Positions 8,262 to 16,365 of a DNA stretch of 64,000 nt are shown here, in pieces. Made by a program: the position numbers and the translations under genes. The DNA lies in the NCBI RefSeq assembly GCF_015477605.1, contig NZ_JADLQX010000010.1:172384-236383 (forward strand), written 5' to 3'. The first letter of the stretch is position 1. Each line of letters opens with the position of its first letter. The notes beneath the pieces were generated by a model, which saw only the letters and a program-made list of their open reading frames with translations, ran no database searches and had not been told where the DNA came from. The stretch is from Nocardia amamiensis (GTDB taxonomy: Bacteria > Actinomycetota > Actinomycetes > Mycobacteriales > Mycobacteriaceae).

Positions 8262-9455
8262 TCACTGTTCGAGCGTCACTTCGACTCGACGGTTCAGCAC
8301 GGCCGCCGCTTCGATGAACTGGAGGCCATCGGGCGTCAGATTCGGGATGACCGGCTCATTCGCCCCGCGGCCAGTCACGGTGCCCAGCAGGCTGGATGGC
8401 AGGCCCAGGGCGACAAGGCGTGCTGCCACAGCTTCGGCCCGCCGGCCACTGAGGTTGCTGCTGTCCCGACCATCCGGTGTGGTGCAGGCAATGTGCCCGA
8501 TCACATCCACTTGCCGGACCCGGCAGCGTCGGGCCGACTCCACCAGAGGCCGCAGCACTTCATCGGCGGAAGCGGGCAATGCGGCACTGTCCGGGGCGAA
8601 ATGCAAGGTTTGGTCGTCCAACTGGGCGTAGCGGGCGCACCCATCGGCGTCGGTGTAGGCCGCTGGGACCGGCACGATCGGGACGGGCAAGGTCGCCCGC
8701 GGTGGTACCGTCACCGGTTCGGATTCGGCAACGACGCAACGGTCGGCACCGGCCTTCTCGCAGATCTGAAGCCACAAGGCTTCCAACTGCTTCCGGGCGA
8801 AGGCAGGCAGTCGGGGCTGCTGGCTGCCACCCACCACGCCGAGGCCGGCATAGGTGACATGGTGGCCGGTCAGGTTCAAGAGACCCTGACGATGGATGGA
8901 TTCGGCGATGTCCTCTGGATTGAAGTTCAGACCGCGAGCATCCAAATCAACGGGCGGTTCGGTACTTGCGCCGCTGCTCAGTACGAACATCCGAGCGCGG
9001 GGGTATTGGCTGCCGCGATCCATGAGGCGAACCAGCTCCAACCCCGGCGCCGATGCCTGAAGGTTAGCGAGGTCCTGTTGCAGGGCCGCGATGCTCTCAT
9101 GGATCTTGCGGTCCTTGGCACTACCGTGTTCGACGTCCTTGCCGCGAAGAGGCGTCAAATCCCTCCCGATAACCGGGCCGTTGACCGAACTGACGATGCG
9201 CACCACAGCGTCGCCGGGTTTCTTGGCCGAGCTGGCGTAGGAGACAAGTTCTGCCTCAAGGGGTTTGGGGATGCTGGGCTGCGGTTCGGCCGAGGTGGAT
9301 GGGGCCACGATGACGATCGGGGCGGATGCGGCAGTGGTGTCTGGGGTACAGGCGGTGAGGCCGAGGGATGCAGCCAGGGCGGCGGTGATGGCGATCAGGA
9401 TGGCGATGCGGAGGTACAGGCGGTGGATACGCCCGCTTGTGGTGGGTGGAGACAT
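8262..9455 (-). CDS. OmpA-like domain lipoprotein
   Basis: 397 residues from ATG 9455-9453 with GAAGGAA upstream. A basic N region and hydrophobic stretch lead to the lipobox LTAC (Cys ~36), so the protein should be lipid-anchored outside the membrane. The C-terminal ~110 residues form an OmpA/MotB-type peptidoglycan-binding domain (LHFAPDSAALPASADEVLRP, DVIGHIACTTPDG, LSGRRAEAVAARLVALGLP, and NRRVEVTL at the end). The middle has no assigned domain. Position beside the polytopic membrane protein suggests a wall-spanning part of a transfer apparatus. Confidence 0.78.
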   Translation of the reverse strand: MSPPTTSGRIHRLYLRIAILIAITAALAASLGLTACTPDTTAASAPIVIVAPSTSAEPQPSIPKPLEAELVSYASSAKKPGDAVVRIVSSVNGPVIGRDLTPLRGKDVEHGSAKDRKIHESIAALQQDLANLQASAPGLELVRLMDRGSQYPRARMFVLSSGASTEPPVDLDARGLNFNPEDIAESIHRQGLLNLTGHHVTYAGLGVVGGSQQPRLPAFARKQLEALWLQICEKAGADRCVVAESEPVTVPPRATLPVPIVPVPAAYTDADGCARYAQLDDQTLHFAPDSAALPASADEVLRPLVESARRCRVRQVDVIGHIACTTPDGRDSSNLSGRRAEAVAARLVALGLPSSLLGTVTGRGANEPVIPNLTPDGLQFIEAAAVLNRRVEVTLEQ

Positions 9456-9544
9456 GGGTTCCTTCAGAAGAAATGCAAATGGTTGGGATCGGGTGGACAC
9501 CAGGCGCACCGCCTGATGTCCACCCGGAACGGCTTGAGTCGGAG

Positions 9545-9811
9545 CTACTCGTGCGGCCAGTGGAAGAACCAGCCGATGTGGGCCTTGGCCAGGAGGTCAC
9601 CGAGGCGCTTGGTGTGCGTGACCGCGAAGGGGGCGAGCTCTTCGCATTCGGCCAAGACGGAATCCAGATCCCGGCGCAGCTCCTTGAGGCGGGCATGGGC
9701 GAAGGCGAAGATTTCGCTCGCCACCTTGATGTCATCACTGTCCGGAACGACCGGGTACAGCGACTCGGCCATATCCAGGCCGGTGGTTTCGGGGGTCATT
9801 TTGGTACCCAT
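9545..9811 (-). CDS. Small helical protein, first gene of the transfer operon
   Basis: 88 residues from ATG 9811-9809; AGGAGGTG lies eight bases upstream, which decides the start over an upstream ATG. The sequence is alpha-helical (ASEIFAFAHARLKELRRDLD, then LDSVLAECEELAPFAVTHTK) and ends GWFFHWPHE. No family recognised. It is the first minus-strand gene after the divergent control region 9812-10064, so its promoter should drive the transfer genes down to 1.4 kb. Confidence 0.65.
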   Translation of the reverse strand: MGTKMTPETTGLDMAESLYPVVPDSDDIKVASEIFAFAHARLKELRRDLDSVLAECEELAPFAVTHTKRLGDLLAKAHIGWFFHWPHE

Positions 9812-9886
9812 GGTTGGGCACCTCCTTACATACTTCATGGGCAGGTTCCCGAATGGGTTCTATGAGGTTCACGCTGTGGAGTTTTC

Positions 9887-9966
9887 AAGCATCAAGTTGA
9901 TGCTTCTGAGCTTCGTAGAAGGGCGGTGACACCGACAGGTGCTCCTCGTGTCACTTTCGGTGTCAC
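9887..9966. promoter_or_regulatory. Two inverted repeats in the divergent control region
   Basis: AAGCATCAAGTTGATGCTT (9887-9905) is a perfect palindrome with 9-base arms around a single G. Further on, GTGACACCGA (9926-9935) is exactly inverted at 9957-9966 with 21 bases between. Both sit upstream of the minus-strand transfer operon and away from the divergent plus-strand operon. The first is a classic dimer operator size. The second could be an operator pair or a hairpin. Confidence 0.6.
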
Positions 9967-10007
9967 GTATGACATGAGCGCGCCGATGATGGGATAGCGG
10001 CAGCAAC

Positions 10008-10056
10008 GTCAACATATGGTTGACATTGATACAAATCATGCGACAATGGTTGACAT
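10008..10056 (+). promoter_or_regulatory. Promoter and operator of the STAND NTPase operon
   Basis: GTCAAC-ATATG-GTTGAC is an inverted repeat (10008-10024). Its right arm runs into TTGACA (10020-10025), a perfect -35; with 16-base spacing, GACAAT (10042-10047) is a fair -10. ATGGTTGACAT occurs twice, at 10016-10026 and 10046-10056. Transcription would begin near 10054, giving a very short leader before ATG 10065, which has no Shine-Dalgarno. A repressor on the palindrome would block the -35 directly. Confidence 0.55.
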
Positions 10057-10064
10057 AACTACAT

Positions 10065-10604
10065 ATGACTTCGCTGAACCATGAAAGACCGGGCTATGAG
10101 CGAGTGGCGCACGAACAGCGTCACATGTTTCAGCTTGGCCGCGCCAGCCTCAATACGTTGAAGCGACTTAATGTGGCGGTCATCTGTGAGCTCGACGAGT
10201 ATACGGCGGGGAATACAGACTATGGCGACCCCATTCCCGGGGCTGATGATGAATCCCTGCTTGAGTCCATATTCCATGCGGCGATCGCCGGGATTGCCGA
10301 AGACGGAGATCCCGATCGAGCTAAAGAGATCATTACTGGCTTCCAGTTTGCAAATGACCCTCATTGGCAGGAAGTATTCGACACAACTGCCTGCAAAGCG
10401 GCGTACTATCTTGGCTCGACGGAATATGCATTTTCGAGCAGCGTACTTCTTGAGCGATACCTGAATTCCGAGTCCGCGTGGGATATGGCCGGTGTTTGCC
10501 TTCTTGGTCTACGGAAGCGCGTCACGCCCGAACAGGGCGCCGATCTCGGGGTGCGCATAGAGCAGGTTGAGGCTGCTCGAATAGCTGCGGGCAAGCCCGT
10601 CTAG
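10065..10604 (+). CDS. Unknown helical protein upstream of the STAND NTPase
   Basis: 179 residues. No family recognised. The sequence is soluble and mostly helical (HMFQLGRASLNTLKRLNVAV; DDESLLESIFHAAIAGIAED; TACKAAYYLGSTEYAFSSSV; AAGKPV at the end). Its codon use and GC are clearly lower than the flanking transfer genes, as in the next gene. The stop is 15 bases before the NTPase GTG, so the two form one operon. The close link suggests a sensor, effector or regulator partner of the NTPase. Confidence 0.7.
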   Translation: MTSLNHERPGYERVAHEQRHMFQLGRASLNTLKRLNVAVICELDEYTAGNTDYGDPIPGADDESLLESIFHAAIAGIAEDGDPDRAKEIITGFQFANDPHWQEVFDTTACKAAYYLGSTEYAFSSSVLLERYLNSESAWDMAGVCLLGLRKRVTPEQGADLGVRIEQVEAARIAAGKPV

Positions 10605-10619
10605 TGGCATACTCGGTGT

Positions 10620-13571
10620 GTGGCGCTACCGCTCTTTAAACCGCAGCCCAAGCTGCCCAAACACCTGACATTAGATGCCAATAGACTACATGAGGCGACA
10701 CTCAAGGATCTTCAGATCTTCCTCCCCGGTACTAATGATGTTGAGTACTATGATTTTCTCGCAAAGGCGACTATACGAATACGTGGAAAAAGGGAGTGGG
10801 CAGAAAACCCAACTGCTGCGGTCGGGCGGTTAATAGAGGCTGCGGTCGGTAAGCTAGATTCATACGAACTCGAACAGCAGTATGGAAAGGTTGGCTCGCA
10901 TTCCTGGCGGCAACTGGGTGAGCTTATCTACATGATAGACCCTCGTGTGGTAAAGCAGGAGAAAATTACGGGAGCTCCGCTACGTTACAACGACCGGGTG
11001 GATCTTATCAAGGCCGAGTCCGGGAATTCGAATACAGATTCCATCAGTGAGAGCAAGGTTAGGCGGAAGCTGCTTCTACTCTGTGAAATCTTAGTGCTCG
11101 TCCTCCAGGATATGACTCCAGATGAGCCATCACCGCCGCTAGTAGACCTCGACTACATTCCTCGCCTTGAAATCGAAAAACAGATCCATCAAGCCATCTT
11201 GGATGGCAAGCACGTCATTTTGATCCATGGTGACGCCGGGATGGGCAAGAGCACTCTAGCCAAGTATGTAGCACGGAAAGAAGCGGCCCTGCCTGCAATT
11301 ATCTTTGCTCACACAGAACAGTCTCTGACCGACACCATCGCGGCCGTTCTCGAAGAGGCTCGCGCACTTCCTAATAGCACCGATCCCTACACGCTGCGCC
11401 GGGAATTCAAGAAGCTCCTTGCTGGCGACAATGCACCTTCAGTTGTATTAATTGACAACGCCCCAGATGGAGATGAGGGTGACAACCTACTAGATGCAAT
11501 TTTGCCCGACGAACCACACAGTCGGGTAATCGTCACAAGTCGGCACGTACATGCAATTCCGGGGTCATCAAAAGTAATCAGCATCGGCGTGATGGAAGAA
11601 CCCGAGGCTGTGAGTCTGATACGCAACGAACTGCCCAGCGTGTCCGAGGAGGCGGCAATAAAGTTAGCGCAAGCGCTCGATTGCCGCCCGCTTGCGATTG
11701 TTCATGGCTCCACGTGCCTTACAAAAGCGCCATACTTTAACGATGTCGATGCATTCTGCGACGACCTTCCTGCCGTCCTTAGCACTTACACTCCACAGAA
11801 AAGTAGAGGCATCCGCGCACAGGACCGCACACTGTACGCCATCTACACGATTATCACCAGACAACTTGCCGCTGAGGAAAACGGGGATGCGGTGCTTCGC
11901 GTACTGGATCTAATCGTTGCGTTCGGCCCGTACTTCAACAACTTCGATACGGTATTCCCTCTCCTGTTCTCAGAAAAAGGCGAACCGATGAAGGTCGCTT
12001 ACATAGAGATTGCTCGCTTGGGAAAATATCTCGACATACTGGAACAGCGCAGTTTGATCCGCCGGTCGGACCGGTACGTGATCCATAGTCTGACGGCCGA
12101 TATCTTGATAGATGAGATTCGGCACGACGAAATATCTGAGGTAGTCTATGATGGAATTCGATCGCTAGCGTACCACCTAGATATTCGATCTTGGATCGGA
12201 GGCTTTCCGTCTCCAACCCGTTGGCCTTCTATTGCGATGCTGGTCCTTCAGTACACCGCAATGAACTTGCCTCGTCTTACGCGCCCAGCGACTATGTCAG
12301 ATGCCGACATATCGGCCATGCAAGAAATTATGCCCCATTTTACCGGTGCCATGCTGCGGCAGTTCAGAGAGACCGCCATGCTTACTGATTCACTCCGCGT
12401 GATGCTCGTCGACCTCATCAAGTATGAACTCATAATTGAAAATCGCAACACGGTCAATCCGCTGCAGCGTGAGGCAATGGAGCTTGGATATCTGGATGGG
12501 GAAATAGATCAGGAAGGCGTGTCGCTCGGCGAGGTTTTGAAGAATGACATGAGTTCTGACCTGTACCTCTATGAGGCGACACTGGGAAGCTTTTTTCATC
12601 CACTAAGCCGCTCGCCAAAATTCGACCCACTTAATGAAAATACCAGCTTTTACATTCTAGCGCAGCTGCACTGGCAAGCAGACTTGAATAGCAGGTTGTG
12701 GCTTGGAGTTGCAAATCTCCATGCAGGGCAGTGGGAAACCTCGCAATTTTGGCTGGAAAGCTCGATCGAACGTTGTGAAGAATTGCGGCAATTGCATCCA
12801 GAAGTCGGGCGGCTACGTATTCAGTACGCACATCGCTTGATCGAGCTGGGGATATACAGTCGTAACTATTCGCTGGTACAGAAATATATCTTGTACGGCG
12901 ATGCGCTTCTGCAAGCGGACCCGAATTTTCCCCGAAGCGGCCCCTTCGACACTAGCAATGAATTTGATAATCTACTCGCCTTGCGGTATGAGCAAATCAG
13001 AAACCTTGCACTTCTCATAGTGCGAGTAAATCACCCCGCTGAAGGACAGAGCAATAGGCAGTACGTTACTCTCCTCAGTAAATCGTTTGAGGAATCCGCT
13101 ATGGCCTACAATGATTCGGGTCTCGGCCTTGCGGCCGCCGAGGTGAACTTCTATCACTTGATTCCAATGACGGATATACCTGAGGGCCATCCGCTTTGTC
13201 GCAGTTGGTTTATTCGGATTGGTACATGGTGTGAAAGTTTCGGCTACACAACAGGTGTCTTTATCTGCGCTTTGAGTGCGATCAAGCTGGAAATGTTTGA
13301 GTCCGACGGCTATGATCTCGATCTATGCGCAGAGGCGCTCGATGATATTGCGGCTCACATGAATGAGGTGAAGTGCCGTTACTGGAATGCCGATGCACTC
13401 ATTACCAGATATGTCCTGGAAATTGTCCGCAATAGCTCATCTGATGCGATTGAGGCGGCACGCATTGCTTGCACTACCGCGCTGACGGAAATTGGGCGAC
13501 AGGATAAGCTGCGGATTGCCGACTGGGTGAAAGCGGAACGCAAGGCAGTGATAGCGCTGTTTATAATCTGA
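10620..13571 (+). CDS. STAND (NB-ARC-like) NTPase with TPR-like C terminus
   Basis: 983 residues from GTG 10620. Residues ~1-170 form an unassigned helical N-terminal domain. A nucleotide-binding module follows: Walker A GDAGMGKST (204-212), Walker B VVLIDN (275-280), a sensor strand SRVIVTSRH, and the degenerate GxP motif CRPLAI. A winged-helix stretch (YLDILEQRSLIRRSDRYVIH) and ~450 helical residues resembling TPR/solenoid sensors (e.g. WETSQFWLESSIERCEELRQ) complete it. STAND proteins of this layout (Avs-like and relatives) are antiphage sensors that oligomerise on target binding and activate an N-terminal effector. The N terminus matches no effector I know. Low GC against its neighbours suggests recent transfer. 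Confidence 0.85.
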   Translation: MALPLFKPQPKLPKHLTLDANRLHEATLKDLQIFLPGTNDVEYYDFLAKATIRIRGKREWAENPTAAVGRLIEAAVGKLDSYELEQQYGKVGSHSWRQLGELIYMIDPRVVKQEKITGAPLRYNDRVDLIKAESGNSNTDSISESKVRRKLLLLCEILVLVLQDMTPDEPSPPLVDLDYIPRLEIEKQIHQAILDGKHVILIHGDAGMGKSTLAKYVARKEAALPAIIFAHTEQSLTDTIAAVLEEARALPNSTDPYTLRREFKKLLAGDNAPSVVLIDNAPDGDEGDNLLDAILPDEPHSRVIVTSRHVHAIPGSSKVISIGVMEEPEAVSLIRNELPSVSEEAAIKLAQALDCRPLAIVHGSTCLTKAPYFNDVDAFCDDLPAVLSTYTPQKSRGIRAQDRTLYAIYTIITRQLAAEENGDAVLRVLDLIVAFGPYFNNFDTVFPLLFSEKGEPMKVAYIEIARLGKYLDILEQRSLIRRSDRYVIHSLTADILIDEIRHDEISEVVYDGIRSLAYHLDIRSWIGGFPSPTRWPSIAMLVLQYTAMNLPRLTRPATMSDADISAMQEIMPHFTGAMLRQFRETAMLTDSLRVMLVDLIKYELIIENRNTVNPLQREAMELGYLDGEIDQEGVSLGEVLKNDMSSDLYLYEATLGSFFHPLSRSPKFDPLNENTSFYILAQLHWQADLNSRLWLGVANLHAGQWETSQFWLESSIERCEELRQLHPEVGRLRIQYAHRLIELGIYSRNYSLVQKYILYGDALLQADPNFPRSGPFDTSNEFDNLLALRYEQIRNLALLIVRVNHPAEGQSNRQYVTLLSKSFEESAMAYNDSGLGLAAAEVNFYHLIPMTDIPEGHPLCRSWFIRIGTWCESFGYTTGVFICALSAIKLEMFESDGYDLDLCAEALDDIAAHMNEVKCRYWNADALITRYVLEIVRNSSSDAIEAARIACTTALTEIGRQDKLRIADWVKAERKAVIALFII

Positions 13572-13623
13572 TCGAATGACATCAAGGAGCACGTTCTTGT
13601 GTCGTTTCTTGTCATCTGCAACG

Positions 13624-14112
13624 TCACACCCACGGTGGCCGTCGAATCGGCGTCGCCCGCAACGGAGGCCGGATGTCCTGCAACCGCGGCAAAACCGCCG
13701 TGTCCTCATCCTCCCGCGCCCATCGCGCAGCTTTGCCCTTGGCCGGCACCCGTTCTATCGGGGAGGTAGCAGCGTCTATGTCGGATCGTGGATCGTCCGA
13801 ATACCCTTCGCCCGCTTCATCTTCCATCCACCCGTCCGGCGGCGAGGTCGGCGGCCTCGGCAGCCAGGAACCGTCATCCCCACTGTCATCGCCTGATGTG
13901 TCAGTCGAATCCGTAGCGTCACTGTGACGCCGGATGAACGCGACAGTGTGGCGGTTTTCCTTCTGAACCCCCTGCCACCACCGACCAACTCGGAAGCCGA
14001 GCAGCGCCGTGAATAACACCGAGGCGGGCCAGAGGATGGGGACAAGAGACGAGGCCATCCGAATCAGCAGCCAGCCCCGTGAAGGAGCTGCACCGTCACC
14101 ACGCCTCGTCAC
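13624..14112 (-). CDS. Membrane-anchored protein with disordered acidic tail
   Basis: Up to 162 residues from GTG 14112; an internal start (MASSLVPILWPASVL) is possible. One or two membrane segments lie near the N terminus (GWLLIRMASSLVPILWPASV, LFTALLGFRVGRWW). A long Asp/Ser/Pro-rich cytoplasmic or extracytoplasmic tail ends in basic residues. It overlaps the upstream small gene by 17 bases. No family recognised; probably another transfer-associated membrane protein. It converges with the STAND gene, whose stop is 52 bases away. Confidence 0.55.
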   Translation of the reverse strand: MTRRGDGAAPSRGWLLIRMASSLVPILWPASVLFTALLGFRVGRWWQGVQKENRHTVAFIRRHSDATDSTDTSGDDSGDDGSWLPRPPTSPPDGWMEDEAGEGYSDDPRSDIDAATSPIERVPAKGKAARWAREDEDTAVLPRLQDIRPPLRATPIRRPPWV

Positions 14113-14296
14113 CGAGCAGTAGAAGCCAGGCAGCCTCCAGATGGACCACGCAGTCGTCTGGATGGTGCTTGCGGTGGATATGCCGCAACTCCCTGGCGCG
14201 TTCCGGTGCTAGTTCGAGTAGGTGGACTTGGCACATGAACTCTGCCAGCACACCGTCGGCATGAACGAAGGTTCTGTGTTCCACGGGATTTGCCAT
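14096..14296 (-). CDS. Small hypothetical protein
   Basis: 66 residues from ATG 14296-14294, with GGAGTGAG about nine bases upstream. Sequence MANPVEHRTFVHADGVLAEF, then a helical, His/Leu-rich part (LLELAPERARELRHIHRKHH) and VVHLEAAWLLLLGDEAW. No known domain. Part of a three-gene minus-strand unit 14499-13624, with overlaps and short gaps typical of coupled mobile-element genes. Confidence 0.6.
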   Translation of the reverse strand: MANPVEHRTFVHADGVLAEFMCQVHLLELAPERARELRHIHRKHHPDDCVVHLEAAWLLLLGDEAW

Positions 14297-14304
14297 CGTT
14301 GCGC

Positions 14305-14499
14305 TCACTCCCACAAATCCGCGCAGGGCAACGGCGGCAGATCCTCGGGCACGTTGTCGTCGATCGTCACCACGAGTTGCAGATCGGTGTAGCCGCTGGA
14401 AAGCTCAGCTGCCACGTTTTGAGCCTGTTCGGCACTGGCCTGGTAGTCGAGCGTCAGGGCACCGCTTTCGATGTGAATATGACGTGGCTTCGTACGCAT
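14305..14499 (-). CDS. Small hypothetical protein
   Basis: 64 residues from ATG 14499 with AAGGGAGG upstream. The sequence (HIHIESGALTLDYQASAEQA, then DLQLVVTIDDNVPEDLPPLP) suggests a compact alpha/beta fold. No family recognised. First gene of the short minus-strand operon; its promoter shares the 14500-14720 gap with the NUDIX gene in the opposite direction. Confidence 0.6.
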   Translation of the reverse strand: MRTKPRHIHIESGALTLDYQASAEQAQNVAAELSSGYTDLQLVVTIDDNVPEDLPPLPCADLWE

Positions 14500-14564
14500 T
14501 CCGGTTGCCTCCCTTGCGGTTTGGCCGTTGTCCGGCGGGCTGGTGCGGTCCAGAATTCGCGTAA

Positions 14565-14628
14565 CCCCTGGTCAGGGGCTATACCGCGTTGGCTCGACGC
14601 GTTATGCGTCCGGCGTATAGGCCGGACG
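14565..14628. promoter_or_regulatory. Two inverted repeats in the 14500-14720 divergent gap
   Basis: CCCCTG-GT-CAGGGG (14565-14578) and CGTCCGGC-N6-GCCGGACG (14607-14614 and 14621-14628) lie between the small minus-strand operon and the NUDIX gene. Without T-tracts they look more like operators or RNA hairpins than terminators. Confidence 0.5.
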
Positions 14629-14720
14629 TCACCAAGGGATTAGGCTCGGCGTGATTCACCCCGAAGTTCGGTAAAAGTCCAGGTCAGCGATATAGTCCAG
14701 GTGAAAGGAAACGCGCCCGT

Positions 14721-15185
14721 ATGAGCGTCACGACTGAATCCAGTCACGAAACCAAGCCCCAGCGTCACAAGGTCACCGGCGATGTCCATCTGCTGCTGCG
14801 CCGCGGTAACGAAGTGCTGTTCGGTCAACGACAGAACACCGGATTCGAAGATGGGGCATGGCATTTGCCCTCGGGGCACCTTGAGGCCGGCGAATCCGTC
14901 ATCGACGCTCTGATCCGTGAAGCCGAAGAAGAGATCGGCGTGACGATCGCTCCGGCTGATGTGCAGTTCAGCCACATCATGCACAACTCGTCCTCGGGCG
15001 GCCGGATGGCGTTCTTCTTCACCGTGCGCAGTTGGCAGGGTGAACCCACCAACCTGGAGCCGGACAAGTGCAGCGCGCTTGAGTGGTTCGCGGCAGATGC
15101 CCTGCCCGACCACATGATTGACTACTGCAGCACAGCCATGCAGCACATCGCCAAGAGCACACCTTTCTCGGTCTACGGCTGGTAG
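14721..15185 (+). CDS. NUDIX hydrolase (Pif-like position)
   Basis: 154 residues, ATG 14721 preceded by GAAAGGAA. A complete NUDIX box is present: GHLEAGESVIDALIREAEEE followed by IG, with the essential REAEEE core, inside the usual strand-helix context (HLLLRRGNEVLFGQRQNTGF before, RMAFFFTVRSW after). It should hydrolyse a nucleoside diphosphate linked to another moiety. NUDIX proteins are frequent in actinobacterial integrative elements; in pSAM2, Pif blocks redundant transfer. The stop overlaps the PfkB-like start (TAGTG), so it may instead belong to the radical SAM/kinase cluster. Confidence 0.85.
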   Translation: MSVTTESSHETKPQRHKVTGDVHLLLRRGNEVLFGQRQNTGFEDGAWHLPSGHLEAGESVIDALIREAEEEIGVTIAPADVQFSHIMHNSSSGGRMAFFFTVRSWQGEPTNLEPDKCSALEWFAADALPDHMIDYCSTAMQHIAKSTPFSVYGW

Positions 15186-16135
15186 TGGTGATGGCGGCAT
15201 GTGCTGACGGCCCGATCGTCTGTGTTTCATATCTTGCCCTGGCCGAACTTTGGAGCGTGCCGCTGTTTCCGGTTGCCAACCACGGTGCCGAGGTTCGGGC
15301 CACCGAGCAGTCCATCGCTGCCGATGGCCCGATGGCCGCAGCGGTGCTAGCGGCATTGGATGCGCCAACCACTCTCGTAGGCAACGATATTGGTGACGAT
15401 GAGGACGGCCGGATTGTCCGAACCTGGTTGAGGCGCCGCAATGTCACGACGACCGCCATGTCCGATCCCGGAGTCGTCACGCCATGGATCGTGGTGATTG
15501 CTGATCAGCACCACACCCGGACCTGGTTCGCGCATCTGCCGGGGGTGGTGGAACAGCTCGCCGCTGTCGACCTGTCACCAATCGCCACGGCATCGTTCGT
15601 GTACGTCGATGCCTACCAGCTCATCGAGACAGCGGCGGTGCGAGTGATTGAAACCGCGCGTGCGGCGCAGGTGCCGGTGCTCGTTAACCTCGGCGGATCG
15701 CCGCTGTCGGATGGGATTCGGTCCGCGGCGGCCGGCTACGAAAAGCTGCTCGTGCAAACCAACGTCGATGACCGCGCCCATACCGAAGCGTTCACCGTCG
15801 CCCGTTCGCTGCTGGCGGGAACGGCCGCGGCCTGGGTGGTGGTGACGGCTGGAGCCTACGGGGCGGTGGCAGTGAGCCCCACGGACGAAGTTGCCGTGCC
15901 TGCCTTTCCGGTGGCGGTGCGGCATACCCATTGCGCTGGCGCTGCGTTCTCGGGCGGGCTGCTCTATGGCCTGCGGGAGGGGTGGTCGATGGCGAGCAGT
16001 ATGGTGCTCGGGTCGGCGAGTGGGGCACTGCGGTGCGCACGACACCACAGTGCCCCACTGCCGACGCTGGCGGAGCTGGAGGCCGTCGTCGCTGGCGGTG
16101 GTCTCCAGCGTCAGCAGTCACGCCACGCTAGCTAA
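15185..16135 (+). CDS. PfkB/ribokinase-fold protein lacking the catalytic Asp
   Basis: Up to 316 residues; GTG 15185, GTG 15188 or ATG 15191 could start it. Ribokinase-fold features are visible: an N-terminal substrate-binding region (TTLVGNDIGDDEDGRIVRTW), the AWVVVTAGAYGAVAV strand-turn, and a C-terminal signature HCAGAAFSGGLLYGL. Active PfkB enzymes have GAGD(A/S)F there, where Asp is the base; here it is CAGAAF, so Asp is replaced by Ala. Either it is a pseudokinase or binding protein, or it uses another base. Coupled to the NUDIX gene. The 230-base gap after it (16136-16365) holds no gene I can support. Confidence 0.78.
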   Translation: MVMAACADGPIVCVSYLALAELWSVPLFPVANHGAEVRATEQSIAADGPMAAAVLAALDAPTTLVGNDIGDDEDGRIVRTWLRRRNVTTTAMSDPGVVTPWIVVIADQHHTRTWFAHLPGVVEQLAAVDLSPIATASFVYVDAYQLIETAAVRVIETARAAQVPVLVNLGGSPLSDGIRSAAAGYEKLLVQTNVDDRAHTEAFTVARSLLAGTAAAWVVVTAGAYGAVAVSPTDEVAVPAFPVAVRHTHCAGAAFSGGLLYGLREGWSMASSMVLGSASGALRCARHHSAPLPTLAELEAVVAGGGLQRQQSRHAS

Positions 16136-16365
16136 TCCGATGCATGTCGTGACCGCACTCGCCCGTGAGGCGCGACATGTCGCAGCCGCGTAGGCAGTGA
16201 TACATCCGGTCCACCCGAGCCGGTTCGCCAGCGCCGTGGCCCTCGATGGGGCTATCGACTTAGCGGACCGGCCCATTGCAGTATTTGCACTTCTTCGTGC
16301 TCTGTGTGCTCACGGGCAGAGCGTAATCCGAGGGACCGACAGTCGATCTTGATCGTTTGCGCAGC

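Noticed and set aside
1..9811. Complete conjugation system
   Set aside because: Only a coupling ATPase and envelope proteins are visible; no VirB4 or classical relaxase was recognised, so I call it a mobilizable or partial element.
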